From positions 15,428,876 to 15,492,875 of the forward strand of contig NC_057789.1 of NCBI RefSeq assembly GCF_014905175.1: a stretch of 64,000 nucleotides of DNA. The letters are read 5' to 3'. The notes beneath the pieces were generated by a model that was not told the DNA's origin, searched no databases, and worked only from the letters and a program-made list of their open reading frames with translations. The stretch comes from Aphidius gifuensis. Its lineage: Eukaryota; Arthropoda; Insecta; Hymenoptera; Braconidae. Made by a program: the position numbers and the translations under genes. Below, piece after piece: positions 40,050 to 51,530 of this stretch; position 1 is the stretch's first letter, and each line of letters begins with the position of its first letter.

Positions 40050-40611
40050 ACCAATGTCTCTTTGACTGTATTAAAAAAAGAATTAAAGACTACATCTACT
40101 TCAATGTCGTCTTCACTTTTTCCTCCTCGTATAATTAATTTTTTTCCAATTAACCAATTTTTTAATTTATAAACGTTTTGTTGAGTACAAGTATAATTAG
40201 GATAATTTACTCCGTGAACCAATGTTCGTCTGCTGGTAATAAACCAAATCATGGTGATATATTTTCTAAATTAATAATACAATGTTCTCGCAAATATTGT
40301 TGTAAAAACATACGTTTCTCTTTACCTCTCACATAAATATTTTTACCAAGTTCTCCAATTTTTTCAAATCATGATTGTAGATTTTTGTAAGTTACTTCAG
40401 ATGCGTCCCAATCAATTTTATGATAATTTTTTGTTAACCAATTGTTTTGTTGACGAGCTCCTTTTTCAAGTTTCGAGTACTTAAAAGGTGGACCAATTAT
40501 CCAATGACTAATAAATTTATCGTGTAATGTCAAGACAGAAATTTCTTTCGGGTAGTATTCATTGCGAGATCCAACTAGACACTGAATGTCAATGATTAAA
40601 ACTTCCGACAT
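40046..40611 (-). pseudogene. Polinton 3 DxQGF-family protein, disrupted
   Basis: Starts MSEVLIIDIQCL (the D-x-Q motif, with C where most have G), then YYPKEISVL, WIIGPPFKYSKL and WDASE. An in-frame TGA at 40369-40371 is followed in the same frame by IYVRGKEKRMFL, the hallmark K-G-x-E-K block; a further shift near 40255 leads to the C-terminal QQNVYKLKNWL piece (40046-40252). Same family as 18395-19213 and 52902-53324. Confidence 0.8.
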
Positions 40612-40620
40612 ATTTATGAC

Positions 40621-40653
40621 TGAATAACATAAACCAAAGTAGCTCTATATATA
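40621..40653 (-). promoter_or_regulatory. core promoter of Polinton 3 DxQGF gene
   Basis: Minus strand TATATATAG at 40653-40645 and TCAGTC with +1 at 40621 (32 bp), 10 bases before the ATG. It is the same TATA/TCAGT grammar as Polinton 2. Confidence 0.65.
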
Positions 40654-40666
40654 CGTATACCCCTTC

Positions 40667-41995
40667 TTAATTACTATAATCCAATAGTACCTGACGCGTA
40701 CTTTCAATTTCTATGATATCATCAAACTCGGCATACACTATACAATTTATTGTTTGAGCAAGTGCAACACCGAATCGTATCTCAATTCTGAGACTTCCAT
40801 TTTTTATTAAATTCCAATACATGCTATCATTAGCAGAGAGGTCAAGTGTTAAGTCAAATGCAAATAAAGTATAGCCCTTCGTAAAGCTGGAACGAGAAAT
40901 TTTCATTCCATAATCAGCAAAATGTATTCCAGTTCCAGAAAATAATGTCTGATAGGCTTCAGCATCATGAATATTATTACTCAAACTAGGAGATAATCCT
41001 TTACCACCAACTTGGTTTCCATCGACATATAAGGTCAAAAAATTTAAATTAAAATGTTGAAAATTAAATGGATTAAATTTTCTATGTCCATTAAATGCTC
41101 TATTATCAACTAAACCAACAACAATTCTTTTTGGTAAACTTCCTAGTATAATATTGTCGAGTGTATTTGATAATATACCTTGAGCTAAAATAAAACTCTT
41201 TACTTCTACTCTAGTCAAAGGATATTTTGCAGTCGTTTTAGCCAATGCTTTTGAATGTGCTACAAGTACACTTGGATTGAGCTTAGCACGACGTATGATG
41301 AGTGTTGCTTCTAAAATATTTACTTTATAATTTCCATTCTCTGTGTTGTCCATTAAACAAAATTCATTCTTTGATCGTGTTAAAGTTATTTTCATCTCAA
41401 CACCATTCAATAAAAATTTATTTTGATTAAAAACATCAACATGTAAATGGCCAAGCATCTCAAATTGATTGCCATTAGTCATAAAAAGTGATCGATCTTG
41501 CAATCCCCCATTTTGTGCTCCAGCAGCAGCTCCTACTGGTGCTTCCATAAAACCTGGAGTATCTAGAAACCATAGTCCCAATTGTAAATGGCTGTTTGAT
41601 GCATCTGATCCATAGTTTAATAATGTTTCAATATATGCACGGTATGGATAGGAAGAATTAGATCCAGAGACTGACTTTTGATTAAATAAAACATCACATT
41701 GACTAATCATTGTATGTAAAAAATTATTTGTTACACCCACAGCATCAGCAGCAACAGCAGTTCCATCTTCTTTTGTAATTTTACATCTTATCTTCAACAT
41801 AGTATGTGCCAGGTCAATATCTTCTTCTCCATTAGCTGGAATATGAAATTCAATTGGTGAATCCTCTGTGAGCGTTGTGACTGGATTGTAATAAACCTAG
41901 TGAGATTCTTCAACAGTAGTCTGAGTAGGCGGTATTGTAAATAAATCCAATTCAGATTTACTACACTCACAAGAATGGCTATGAAGAAATGACAT
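40667..41995 (-). pseudogene. Polinton 3 major capsid protein (F54H12.2-like), one stop
   Basis: 443 codons from ATG 41993-41995 with a single TAG at 41897-41899 (codon 33); the frame is otherwise open. Seen: N-terminal SELDLFTIPPTQT, PIEFHIPANGEEDIDL, VTNNFLHTMISQCDV, SYPYRAYIETLLNYG, LLNGVEMKITLTRSKNEFCLM and a C-terminal RIEIRFGVALAQTINC block. This is the capsid family annotated in many invertebrate genomes as F54H12.2-like and recognised as the Polinton double jelly-roll capsid. It is only distantly related to 20324-21571. Its ATG overlaps the stop of the basic protein (TAATG). Confidence 0.9.
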
Positions 41996-42201
41996 TATGA
42001 CGAGAAAATATCAATTGACTTTTTTCTTTTCTTACTACTTTTTGATTTTTTTTCCCACCACCTTTTTGAATTTTTTTCTTTTTTTTTACAACTCTTTTTT
42101 TTTTTCTTTTGACAATGGCACGACCTTCTTGATTTTTTTTTCTCTTGAAACGTTGTCTTCCGGAAGTTATACGTTTCTGACTGGTTATTGTCTTTTGTCA
42201 T
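41995..42201 (-). CDS. Polinton 3 small basic protein
   Basis: 68 residues, about half Lys/Arg, with a DIFS end. It overlaps the preceding gene by ATGA and the capsid gene by TAATG. May be a core/DNA-condensing protein like adenovirus pVII/mu, or the shifted C-terminus of the pX-like protein. The low-complexity A runs make the frame uncertain. Confidence 0.5.
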   Translation of the reverse strand: MTKDNNQSETYNFRKTTFQEKKKSRRSCHCQKKKKKSCKKKEKNSKRWWEKKSKSSKKRKKSIDIFSS

Positions 42202-42527
42202 TTACTTTTATAGCCAACTCCACCTCGACTTAAAAATGTATCTAGTTTGTCCATAGCTTTTCTTTTTAATTTATTACCCGATTGTGTCAAATGATTATTA
42301 AGAGAATCTCTTAAATTGCCCTGACGAGTGATGACATCACCCAAAACATTCATTCCAACTGATAATAATTCTTTCCCAACTGGCTTTAATGCACTTCCAA
42401 TTAGTGGTAATATTCCTCTACAGAGACCACCAAGAAACCCTCCTATCTCTTGACTACCTTGATTTAAATGTACTTGATGGATCAGTGCCCCACCACCAAC
42501 TTGATTTTCATAATACTGAATATACAT
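42198..42527 (-). CDS. Polinton 3 pX/pVI-like minor virion protein
   Basis: 109 residues, open. Gly-rich N-terminal YENQVGGG, then an amphipathic hydrophobic stretch (GGFLGGLCRGILPLIGSALK, about 28-47), VGKELLSVGMNVLGDV, and a basic C-terminus. The pattern GGF-x(n)-LP-x(n)-VGKE recurs in Polinton minor proteins compared with adenovirus pVI/pX. A membrane-active or cementing role is inference. Confidence 0.75.
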   Translation of the reverse strand: MYIQYYENQVGGGALIHQVHLNQGSQEIGGFLGGLCRGILPLIGSALKPVGKELLSVGMNVLGDVITRQGNLRDSLNNHLTQSGNKLKRKAMDKLDTFLSRGGVGYKSK

Positions 42528-42528
42528 T

Positions 42529-43301
42529 TTAATTATTTTTTTTTAAATGAAGTGTCACGAATAATGGATCGTATGCAAATGAGATAGGGCCACCAAAACT
42601 ATCTTTTATATCTATTGTAATAGTGTCAAATGAGTGACGTAATAAGGAAAAATAATGTGGTTGAAATTTTGCAATTAACGACAAGCCGTATTGATAATTA
42701 CTAGAGTCAAAAGGCACAACTCAAAGTACTTGCTTATTAGATTCACCAATAATATGAGGAGAAACAATATCACAATGTACATATAAAGCTGACGGAAACC
42801 CACGTAATATGCTTGCTGGTGCATTTGCTTTTAAAACGTGTTGAATTTTAGTAAAAACAAGACCCTCAGCTTGGTATATAAATCCAAGAATATTTGCAAT
42901 TTTTCTGGTTAATTTTATTTTATGTTTTTTGCAATCTTTCCCACTACATTTTTTATTATAGTAACAAAACGTGTCCGAGTATTATATACTAATTCAAAAT
43001 GTTGTATAAAATTTTTATCTTCATTATATGACCATATGACACTATCTGTATTTGGATATACACCACTTTCGATATTTACGTTAAAATTATTATTACCAAG
43101 ATCAATATTAATTATTCCTTCACTTTTATTTATATGTAAAAAAGCATTTGGAAACGCTATTTCACTCAATCCAACTGACCAGCTTCCTTCAAGATTGAAT
43201 GCACGATGTAATTGTGTTGTAAATGCAGCTGTTGTATTATTCGGATAATATTGATTATTTTTATTACTAACAAGTGTAATATAAAAATCTTTATTGAACA
43301 T
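42529..43301 (-). pseudogene. Polinton 3 minor capsid protein, disrupted
   Basis: The N-terminal frame 42915-43301 (YPNNTTAAFTTQLHRAF, VGLSEIAFP) shifts near 42915-42930. The next piece (GFIYQAEGLVF, SALYVHCDIV) meets a TGA at about 42718-42720 where VLRVVP is expected (an Arg codon changed at a CpG). The last piece 42529-42717 runs to the natural stop (YDPLFVTLHLKK). Penton-like single jelly-roll family. Confidence 0.82.
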
Positions 43302-44379
43302 GATCTTTTAAATTACTTGCTGGTTCCCATTCATCAAAGTCACTAGAATAATTTTTCCATCTAACAAGATATTCTTTTTTCTGTCCTTTTGTCCGTGTGT
43401 CAAGAATTTTTTCAACATCAAAATATTCTTCATTTATATTTTGATTTACTTTACTTATTTCTTGTTCATAAAAATAACTGGAAATATCTTTACCTTTTAA
43501 ATCTTTAATTTCATAAGTAGGTAAAGATTGGCGAATATAAACTTTGGATATTATAAATAATTCTTTTGACCAAGATCCAGCATAACCTTTACTGGAAGAT
43601 TGCTTTTCATTACTGATTCTAACATAGTCACCAACATGGTATTTATTATTTTTTTTTGTCGGATTTGTATATTGTTTTTCTATATTTTCACGTGCCTTTT
43701 GAGCATTGTATATAGTAACAGCGGCTGGGGTCATTTTTGTTGATGAATGTATTGCATTATTATACGCTTGTATAATTTTAGGTAAGACTTCAATACAACG
43801 ATGAGTTTTTTTATACGTGAAATAACGATAAATTCTTTCTTTGAGTGTGCGATTTACGCGTTCAACTATAGCTGCTTTGATATCGGGATTACGTGCTACA
43901 CGAAAATGAATTTTGACTTGATCCAGTAATTTTTGTACATTTTTATTTAAAAATTCTTTACCTTTGTCTGATTGTAATACTACTGGTCGACGTCCACTAG
44001 TGAAAAAAATTTTTTCAAGTGCTTGACATACAGTATTTCCTGATTTATTAATAAGAGGTTCAACCTAAAGATATTTACTAAGTACATCTATGACAACTAA
44101 TAAAAATTTATTACCATCATTATAACTTTGTAATGAGGTCAAGTTAGCTAAATCCATTTCCCATTTATCATCTACATTTTTTGTAGTATAACGTAAACGA
44201 GAAAATTTTCTCCGGACTGGTTTATGAAGTGTATAAGTATTTTGCGAATCTAACCAATCTTTAATTTCTTTTTTTGACTTTGGGTATTTTTTAAAAATAT
44301 TTCGTGCACCCGAGAATGATAGGGGATTTTTGGGGTTGTAATAAATGTTTGGTAAATTTATTTTTTTATGCTTAACCAT
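43291..44379 (-). pseudogene. Polinton 3 integrase with chromodomain, one stop
   Basis: About 362 codons with a single TAG at 44065-44067, in frame (a Trp codon in relatives). First Asp in DKWEMDLANL, second in QSDKGKEF, Glu in AAIVERVNR; then an SH3-like part (YHVGDYVRIS) and a clear chromodomain (FDVEKILDTR...YLVRWKNY, DEWEPASNL). Longer than the Polinton 2 enzyme because the N-terminal helical part is kept. The end overlaps the minor capsid start by 11 bases. Confidence 0.92.
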
Positions 44380-44474
44380 TGTGATGACCTTGTTAATGGT
44401 CGCAAAATTGATGTAGCTGATTTTACAGGTTTTGTGGAGGTTTTTTAACTTTACGTACAGTAGATATTTCTTAA

Positions 44475-44852
44475 TCAGAAAAAGACAATTCTGCTCGATC
44501 TTCTTTTATAAATTGGTGATGGTCTTAAATTTGGTGTAATTACTTCTTCTTCAGCATCATCGTCGTCGCTTTGTTCCCAGAAACTAATATTACTAACAAA
44601 ATCTCTAGGCGCATGAATATCTTTTAAAAATCGTGCAAACTGATCATGACCGATCGCTTTAATATTTTTACGATGACGTAACGCATCATTAATTAAATCA
44701 ATAATACTAGAACCATGAATAGTTTTTCCGTCTATACTAACCAAGCCTTTATCATTCCATTTTAATCGATTTCCGTTATCTGCTCTGGTTATATGATTTA
44801 TTAAACCTTGTGCTTTTTTTTGAAAAATTTTAGGAACTGCTTTTATAATCAA
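44475..44852 (-). CDS. Polinton 3 conserved protein, N-terminus lost
   Basis: 125 codons with KAVPKIFQKKAQGLINHI, LVSIDGKTIHGSSIIDLIND and KNIKAIGHDQFARFL, a Polinton family of unknown function usually located next to the integrase. Its upstream sequence is replaced by repeat DNA at 44853, so the natural start is missing; the listed Met is internal. Confidence 0.7.
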   Translation of the reverse strand: MIIKAVPKIFQKKAQGLINHITRADNGNRLKWNDKGLVSIDGKTIHGSSIIDLINDALRHRKNIKAIGHDQFARFLKDIHAPRDFVSNISFWEQSDDDDAEEEVITPNLRPSPIYKRRSSRIVFF

Positions 44853-45022
44853 GTCTAGTCAAGACTCTACGATATTTTTTTCAAATTTTTCGGTCGTTTA
44901 TTTTTTTTTTTATTCAACGATATGTAGTGTCACAAACTGTTTTTTTACAATATTTTTGTAAACAGCAAGAAAAAAAATAAAAAATCCTACGGAACACTTA
45001 GGGTGCACCTTGGGGAACTTGA
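44853..45022 (-). repeat. repeat insertion/deletion scar in Polinton 3
   Basis: CTCTACGATATTTTTTTCAA, TTTCGGTCGTTTATTTTTTT and ATGTAGTGTCA match the tandem units at 53980-54690; the outer CCTACGGAACACTTA matches inverted at 53738. It replaces the polB C-terminus and the neighbouring gene's N-terminus. Confidence 0.7.
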
Positions 45023-47944
45023 CTATCTTTTTAATTTATCATTTTCATTTTTACATATTCTTATAATAGAGTCAGTGTCAACGTATAAAATTTGTTTACT
45101 ATTTTCATTAATACAAGAATATAATTTTACTCGAGCGTACGCTGTTGTAAAAGCCGCCAATACAACGTTTGTTGTTTTTGTTAAAGGTTCTTTTTCATTA
45201 ATTAACTTCCACGAAATTAAGACAGTTTTTTGATTTATTGGTTCGATAAATTGAATTAAATTTTTTTCGTTATCTAGTATATCATAATATTCTTGTAAAT
45301 CACTGCAAATTGTTTTACGCCATAAAGAACTTCTCTGTCCTAATTCACCATATGAAGAATTGAGCATATTTTTACTCAATGTACGAAGACCTCGATTAAA
45401 ATCTATATTTTTTTTATCAAGTTTAATATTTTCAGCTTGAAAATATTCCTCGATATATTGATCTTTATCAGATTCAGTTTTGACCCAAGATGGGTACCCA
45501 CTGGCTTCTTGTTTTTTTTTAAGAAAAGTATTTATATATTCTGTAAATAAAGCGACTTCATTAGTTTCTTTATTATTCATCGACATTTTATCATAATGCC
45601 AAACTTCATATATTTTTTCTATGACGTATCCTTTTGTTAAAGCAAGTTTTAGTTCTGACGACACCCAAGTCCCAATTAAACTTCTCTCATTATTATTATG
45701 ATTACACAAACCTGACTCCATTGTATCAACACATGTACGACAAAGTGGGAAATAAAGTTTTTTATTTTTTGAACGTACAGGCAAAACAGGCATGTGTAAA
45801 TCAGACGGTGCAACTACACGACATTTTATTAATCCATCAATTTTTGATATATCATTATTTGGAAATTCTTTCTCGATATCGCGACCAGCATATACTTTAG
45901 GATGAGCTAATGGAAATGCAGATTGCTTAAGGACACTCGGATACAGACTTGTGAAATCTACATACTGTATAGTTTCCCCGGGTTGTACTGTATATGACTC
46001 GACGAAATTCTCCGTTCTACCACCAAAATAAGCATCGCGTAGGTTCAATGCTGTGTAATAATTAGCATCGATAGAATCAACAAATTTTTTTACTTGAGGT
46101 ACATCTTTCAACAATTTTTGAACATCTCCGATCATCATAATACTTTGAATACTGCGTAATTCATAACGTTCATTCAAAGTTGTACCATCTTTTTGTACAT
46201 GATCACGATTAAACATAAAACACTCGATACATCCATGCCACCAACTGATATGAAAATGATACTGAAAAATGTTTTTTCGTCTTTCATTTATACCATCAAC
46301 TCTAATTTCTATACATTTTATTTTTTCAATTGACAAAACAGTAATTATAGTACTAATTTTTCCTCCTAATTTACGATTAATTAATTCTTTTAAATTATTT
46401 AATTCTTTAAAAGCCACTGACCATCATAATTTTTTTGATTATGAGCTAATACAATAATTTCACTATATTTCATTTTTATTCCAAATAAACAATCAACAAA
46501 TTTTTTTACAGTGTCTTTCCTTTCAGCAATAAATTCGCGAGTAGTACATAAATCACATTTATTCTCGATCGGTATAAAAGGTTCATCCAAATAACTCGTA
46601 TCATTCATACATTTATCGCACACAAGATGAACTACTACATAATTAACCTCATGAATTTTATAAATTTTATTATCATTATTAACTGTTTTAGATTGCATTG
46701 TCTCAAAATCATAAAAAACATATCCACAAAGATCTTCTTTTTTTTATAATTCATTTTACTTTTAAAATAACATAAATGTGATGGTGGTTGAAGCTCTTCA
46801 CACGCAGAACAATAATAATATCCACATAAATGACACGTATTTAAGTGAACTTTTCTAAAACATTTTTTACACTTTTTTATTGCCTCACACACTGAATGCT
46901 TTGAATTATAAGATTGAGCTGTCCTATGTTTGTCTAAACACTGTTGTCCATAAAAAACCCGATCACAATCACGACACTCAATTAGTTCTACATTTATCTC
47001 ACACAAATTATTTAAACATCGGTCACAACGGCCAGGACATGACAAATGCGTTTCAGGTGATGAATATCTTTTATCACAAATTAAACAATATTTTTTTGTA
47101 CCATGCATAAAAGTTATTATATTATTTATTGGTTTATAATGATGACTATTTTCATAATAAGCAATTGGTATATAATTTTGTTCTTCACGAATAAAACCCT
47201 CAACTAAATCTGTACCATCAAATATTAATTCATGTCCATTCATATTATTAGAAACATATTTATATATTTTCAAAACGCGTTTAATCGGACATGTTGCTAA
47301 ATACATCTGAAATTGTCTCACTTGCTCCAACCCACACCTCTCAGGTGGGATAACAACACCAGATTTATTTATAAATTCAAGAGTCAATGTTTTTTGTAAT
47401 TCAAATCGAGCGTCACGAACTGCTTTTAATCTAGCCACGTCAAGTTTATTTGTCTCTAATTCAGATAATTTTACTACGATTGATCTTGGTAAACATAAAT
47501 TATCTTTATTATTAATTATTAGTGTACCACGTCTCGATATTTCACTTTTAGGCATTCAACATCCACCAATAATTCGTTTTAAAATTATAACTTTTATATT
47601 AAATGCAGCCGTCGCATCTATTCCACCAGAACTTTGACATATACTACTTATTATTGTCCATAAACGATCAAAAGTAAACTCATTAATTGGTGTTAAATTT
47701 GTAAATGAATCACTAGTCATATTTTCTGATCGAAAATTAAAAATAATTCGGTCAGTGTTATTGCTGTAACACGTTGATATACTTGTCGAAAAGCACTCTC
47801 AATAAACTTCATTATTTTTATTTTTAATGTATACGTAGTACTTGTGAGTGAAAATTTAGGTATTTCTTCACGCGTTTCATCGAGTAATTCTATACAATCT
47901 TCACTACCACCGTCTTGACATTCGTCTTCACTTGAATTATCCAT
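45023..47944 (-). pseudogene. Polinton 3 DNA polymerase B, broken
   Basis: Start ATG at 47942-47944 (MDNSSEDE). Frames: 47717-48007, then a piece ended by TGA at 47556-47558, 46635-47555, 46399-46698, 45023-46417. Features: ESAFRQVYQRV near the N-terminus, a Cys/His zinc-binding region (YCLICDKRY, ECRDCDRVF, CHLCGYYYC), exonuclease I FYDFETM, exonuclease II AHNQKNYDG, motif A YVDFTSLYPS, motif B KNMLNSSYGE and motif C YVDTDSI. The C-terminal roughly 150 residues after motif C are gone. Unlike Polinton 2 the three polymerase motifs survive, but stops, frameshifts and the truncation kill it. Confidence 0.9.
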
Positions 47945-48700
47945 GATTGATATTAAAAATTTACTAAATAAAAATGATAAATTTCCCGAATATATATGTA
48001 CTCCCACCTAGCTTATATTTACATTGCATGCACTTGTTATATTAAAAAAATCTATTGAACTGACAAAAAAAAATTTAATCGAATAAAAAAAATAAATACC
48101 ATATTTTTTCGTTCCGGCAAGCGTCACAGCCTTGTTTGTTTACGTTTCACCAGTCAGAGTCACTGGTTTCTGGTACACCGATAAATCCCTCCCGTGAAGA
48201 AACTCCCGTTCCCTCGGATGAATGACATTTTTTCGGGTTCGCTTTAACAATGAATGAATGAGTGAATGAATGTTTGAGAAATAGGTTATCAGAAAAACGG
48301 TAAAAATAAAATGCGAAATATAAATTAATTTGAAGAAAAAAAAATTGAGATAAAAAATTAAAAACAAAAATGTAAATAACTTTTAAAAACAAAAAAAAAA
48401 AAAAAAGTAAAATTAAAAAAAAAAAAAAAAACTTTTTTTCAGAAAAAAAAAGTTGACAAACAAAAAGTAAAATTAAAAAAGAAATAATTTTAAAAACAAA
48501 AAGCAATATTAAAAAATAATAGTTTTTAAAACAAAATGTGAAATAAAAAAACGAAACTATTAAAAAAAAAAAATATTTAACAAAAAAATAATAATTTGAA
48601 AAAAAAAAATATATTTTCAAACAAAAAAAAAACTATTTATGAAAAATTTTATTAGAAATATAATAAAAAACTTTATAAAAAGGAGTAAAAAATAAAAGCA
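47945..48700. other. noncoding, A/T homopolymer-rich
   Basis: 48110-48230 is a less AT-rich block; 48290-48680 is largely A runs broken by short words. Apparent long frames here are homopolymer artefacts. Confidence 0.5.
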
Positions 48701-48715
48701 GTTAACAAAAACACT

Positions 48716-49320
48716 TACATATCCAATTATCACTCGATGAAGCAGAATCTGATCGTTCACGTTCTTTTTCTTTTTTCCATTCCTCAAGGTTTTTGAGACG
48801 TTGGATACGCCAACGCTCTTGAACTACCATCCTTCTAATCATTTTTCTTCTTATGATCTTTGCTTTTTTTTGGCGAATACGTAATTGTCGCTCACCTCTA
48901 AAATACATAAATTCACTGTTTTATTCTATTTTAACTTCTTTAATCCTCTCTATTATTTTATTCCACTGTATTATTTTCACTGTATTATTTTTACTTTTTT
49001 ATTACACTGTATAATTTCATTTTTTTTTTCACTGTATTAATATATTATTTAAATACTTACGTTACATTTTTTTGATAAAGCTCCGATTATTGATAGCATT
49101 GGTACGTTTTTTTAAAAAACCATATAAAATTTTTTTTACTGCATTATCTTTTGTAAGTATTTCATTTATCCGATCTTCATCGAGATCGTCTTTGAATATT
49201 TTTATATTACCCTCAAAATCTTCAACCGATTGTGCTAAATTATCAATTGAAGTTATATATTTCATGATATAATATATTTCCTTCATACTACTTTTCAATT
49301 TTAACTGACCACGTATTTTT
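48716..49320 (-). other. possible two-exon gene fragment
   Basis: Minus strand: an upstream block (frame 49062-49298, helical and charged, with DLDEDRINEILTKDNAVKK) runs to a GTAAGT donor at about 49058. Downstream, an acceptor TATTTTAG ends near 48897, followed by a basic exon (RQLRIRQKKAKIIRRK ... EKERERSDSASSSD) and a second GTAAGT donor at about 48715. A TAA lies just before the first donor in the open frame, so either the exon phase differs or the gene is broken. No family recognised. Confidence 0.35.
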
Positions 49321-50512
49321 TTAATTATCTTTGGACGTTTAAAAGTGTAGTGACGTTTTAGTTTTTTCTTTTTTTAAATAATTTTTTCTTTTTTTTTTAA
49401 AAAAATAATTTACCAGTTGCTATTTTGAATAATCTATTGTGACTTGAAATTTAAATTTTTGATATCTTCCGAAAAAGCTAATAAAGATCGCTGTTAAATA
49501 TTTGATAGATTTATATTCTTTCTAAACACTCGGGAGTACAATTTTAAATTGAATAATACTGCTGTCAGACAATAAACAAAACGTTTTCTATTTAAAAAAA
49601 AAATTTTTTTTGGAAAAAAATAAACTCCAACTAATTTTATATTCTAGCATTTTAATTTTATACATTTTAAATAATCAAAAGGACATTTTTTCCTCACATA
49701 ATAGATCTTTAGACCAACCACCCATGTATTCACCCTGAATTAAAAAAAACACGGCGCCAGCAGTAAACAATTCCATTAAAAATAAATATAGATGAAAAAA
49801 TACCAAGACAGTGAATATTTTATTTTTCGAACAAAAAATATTGTAGTCAAAAGAAAAAATATATTTTTGTATAAAGAATAGAGAAGTTTCTATTTTCATT
49901 TGCATTTTTTCCTATACCTGCTTTTCTCGTTGCTCTCTTTCTCTCCAGCTGTGACGCTCAGGTGTGTCATTGTAATATGTAAATACGGGATATTTCATGC
50001 AAGTATGTCACTCAAATAATAATTGTAATAAATATTTCAAGTACAGGTGGCGGTAATTACGATAAAATAAGTATAAATAGAGCTGATATTCGAAATAAAA
50101 ACAGTTTTTATATATTTATATTCAACAAAAAATATTGTTAAAAAGATTTTAATTTTTCATCTACAATTTTAATAAGTTTGTTGTTTTTTGTTTTATTTTA
50201 TTAAGTGCATTTTTCAAAATTGTTTTTTGTCTATTATCGTTATTTCAGATAAGAAATCATTTTATTTCCTACTAAGCTATAAGAGATCTATACTTCTATG
50301 TGCGAAGTAAATTCGTATATAATAAAAAAAATATATAAATATAATATATATATGAAATTTTATAGTGATCAGCTTATCACTAAATATTATCACAGCGCAT
50401 GTATGTTTGTGTCATATATCAATGTGGCTTTTTGTTTTTTGCATAGTTTTTTTTAGCTATTATCATCGTTCATTTTGAATGACGTCTTTTGAAAAATTAT
50501 TATTATTTTTTA
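49321..50512. other. noncoding
   Basis: AT-rich intergenic DNA without a supported ORF; a 76-codon frame near 49700-49900 has no family features. Confidence 0.4.
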
Positions 50513-51124
50513 CAGAGACTAGGAGCCATAGGCTCAGCCGCAGCCTTAAATTCATCGGCGAAAAAAAAAAAACGCTCATAACTTACGAGCTAAGTAACCA
50601 AGAGACTTCGTATTAGACTCAGAAGAAGCGCATTAAAGAACTCTATCGCCCGCGTAATAAGTTTTTTGCTCTATTGATAATAGTTTTTAATCAAAAAACT
50701 AAAATGTAAATTTTGAAAAAATTTTTTTCTTACTTAAAAATTTGTGGTGTCTAAACTATTCATCAGAGAGTAACCCAAGATTTTTTCTTCGTAAATCTTT
50801 TCTGTTTTATATTTCATTATTTTTGAATTATTATTTATGTAACTTAATTAATATAGTACATACGTTTTTATATGAAAATTTTACAAGTTATAAAAACGGC
50901 GCAAGAAATAACTCTACACAAAATCATAGTAGAGACTTCGTATTAGGCTCAATTTATGTGTCTCAAAAAACTCTATCGCCCGCTTTGCAAAATTCCTTTC
51001 CATTTATAATAGTTTTTGAGAAAAAAAAAGAAAACTATAAAATTGAAAAAAAAAAATTCTGATATTTAATTTTTTTTCTCGAAAACCGTTATTGAGAGAG
51101 AAAAAAAACCTAAATGCCGTTACT
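50513..51124 (+). repeat. Z repeat family, copy Z4 (truncated)
   Basis: Starts with GAGACTAGGAGCCATAGGCT and CATCGGCGAAAAAAAA, then follows Z2 closely (CCCGCGTAATAAGTTTTTTG, AATTATTATTTATGTAACTT). It stops at 51124, exactly where the hAT derivative begins. Confidence 0.75.
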
Positions 51125-51226
51125 AGCGTTGCCAACCATACTATAATTATGGTATGTTTACCATATTTTGATCTTCCATACCATATACCATAACGACTTT
51201 ACCATATACCATAATTTAGTTGTAAT

Positions 51227-51493
51227 GCTGATAGTGAGAGAACTTTCAGTAAAATTAACTTGGCTAAAACAAAAATAAGAAATAAATTAGCTGTACCAAC
51301 AATGCTTGGAATATTATTAGCTAGTCAACATGTTATTTCCAATTGAAATTGCATTAAATTTAAGCCATCCAAAGAAATGCTTTCACGTATGACTACAAGT
51401 ACTTTATATTATAAACCAAATGTTAAAGAAAAAGAAAATTATATTAATGATGATGATGATGAGTTATCGGGAGTTTCGTTTGATACAAACTAA
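51227..51493 (+). pseudogene. hAT transposase C-terminal dimerisation remnant
   Basis: 88 codons with one TGA (about 51344). ADSERTFSKINLAKTKIRNK and LAVPTMLGILL are the conserved dimerisation-domain motifs of hAT transposases, followed by an acidic DDDDE tail. The rest of the transposase has been deleted. Confidence 0.75.
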
Positions 51494-51530
51494 ATATTTT
51501 GATTAAAAAAAAAATTAAACAATATATATT

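Larger units (their letters stand above)
38334..47944 (-). mobile_element. Polinton 3 (Maverick), second lineage, all minus strand
   Basis: Transcription order: polB, unknown gene, integrase, minor capsid, pX-like protein, basic protein, capsid (F54H12.2-like family), DxQGF protein, protease, IAP. Several neighbours overlap by 1-11 bases. It differs from Polintons 1, 2 and 4 in capsid family, gene order and one-strand layout. No packaging ATPase was found. Nearly every gene has an in-frame stop or a frameshift, so the element is dead. Confidence 0.88.

Noticed and set aside
41997..42233. Poly-Phe/poly-Lys frames around 42000-42230 on both strands as separate genes
   Set aside because: The plus-strand frame mirrors A/T runs; only the minus frame, which has start/stop overlaps with its neighbours, was kept and with modest confidence.
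38334..47944. Bracovirus or nudivirus segment
   Set aside because: The gene set (protein-primed polB, chromodomain integrase, adenain-type protease, double jelly-roll capsid) is Maverick/Polinton; no per os infectivity, VP39 or lef-type genes were seen.
48147..48620. 157-codon minus-strand frame rich in Phe/Tyr
   Set aside because: Created by long A runs; no motif or real codon pattern.
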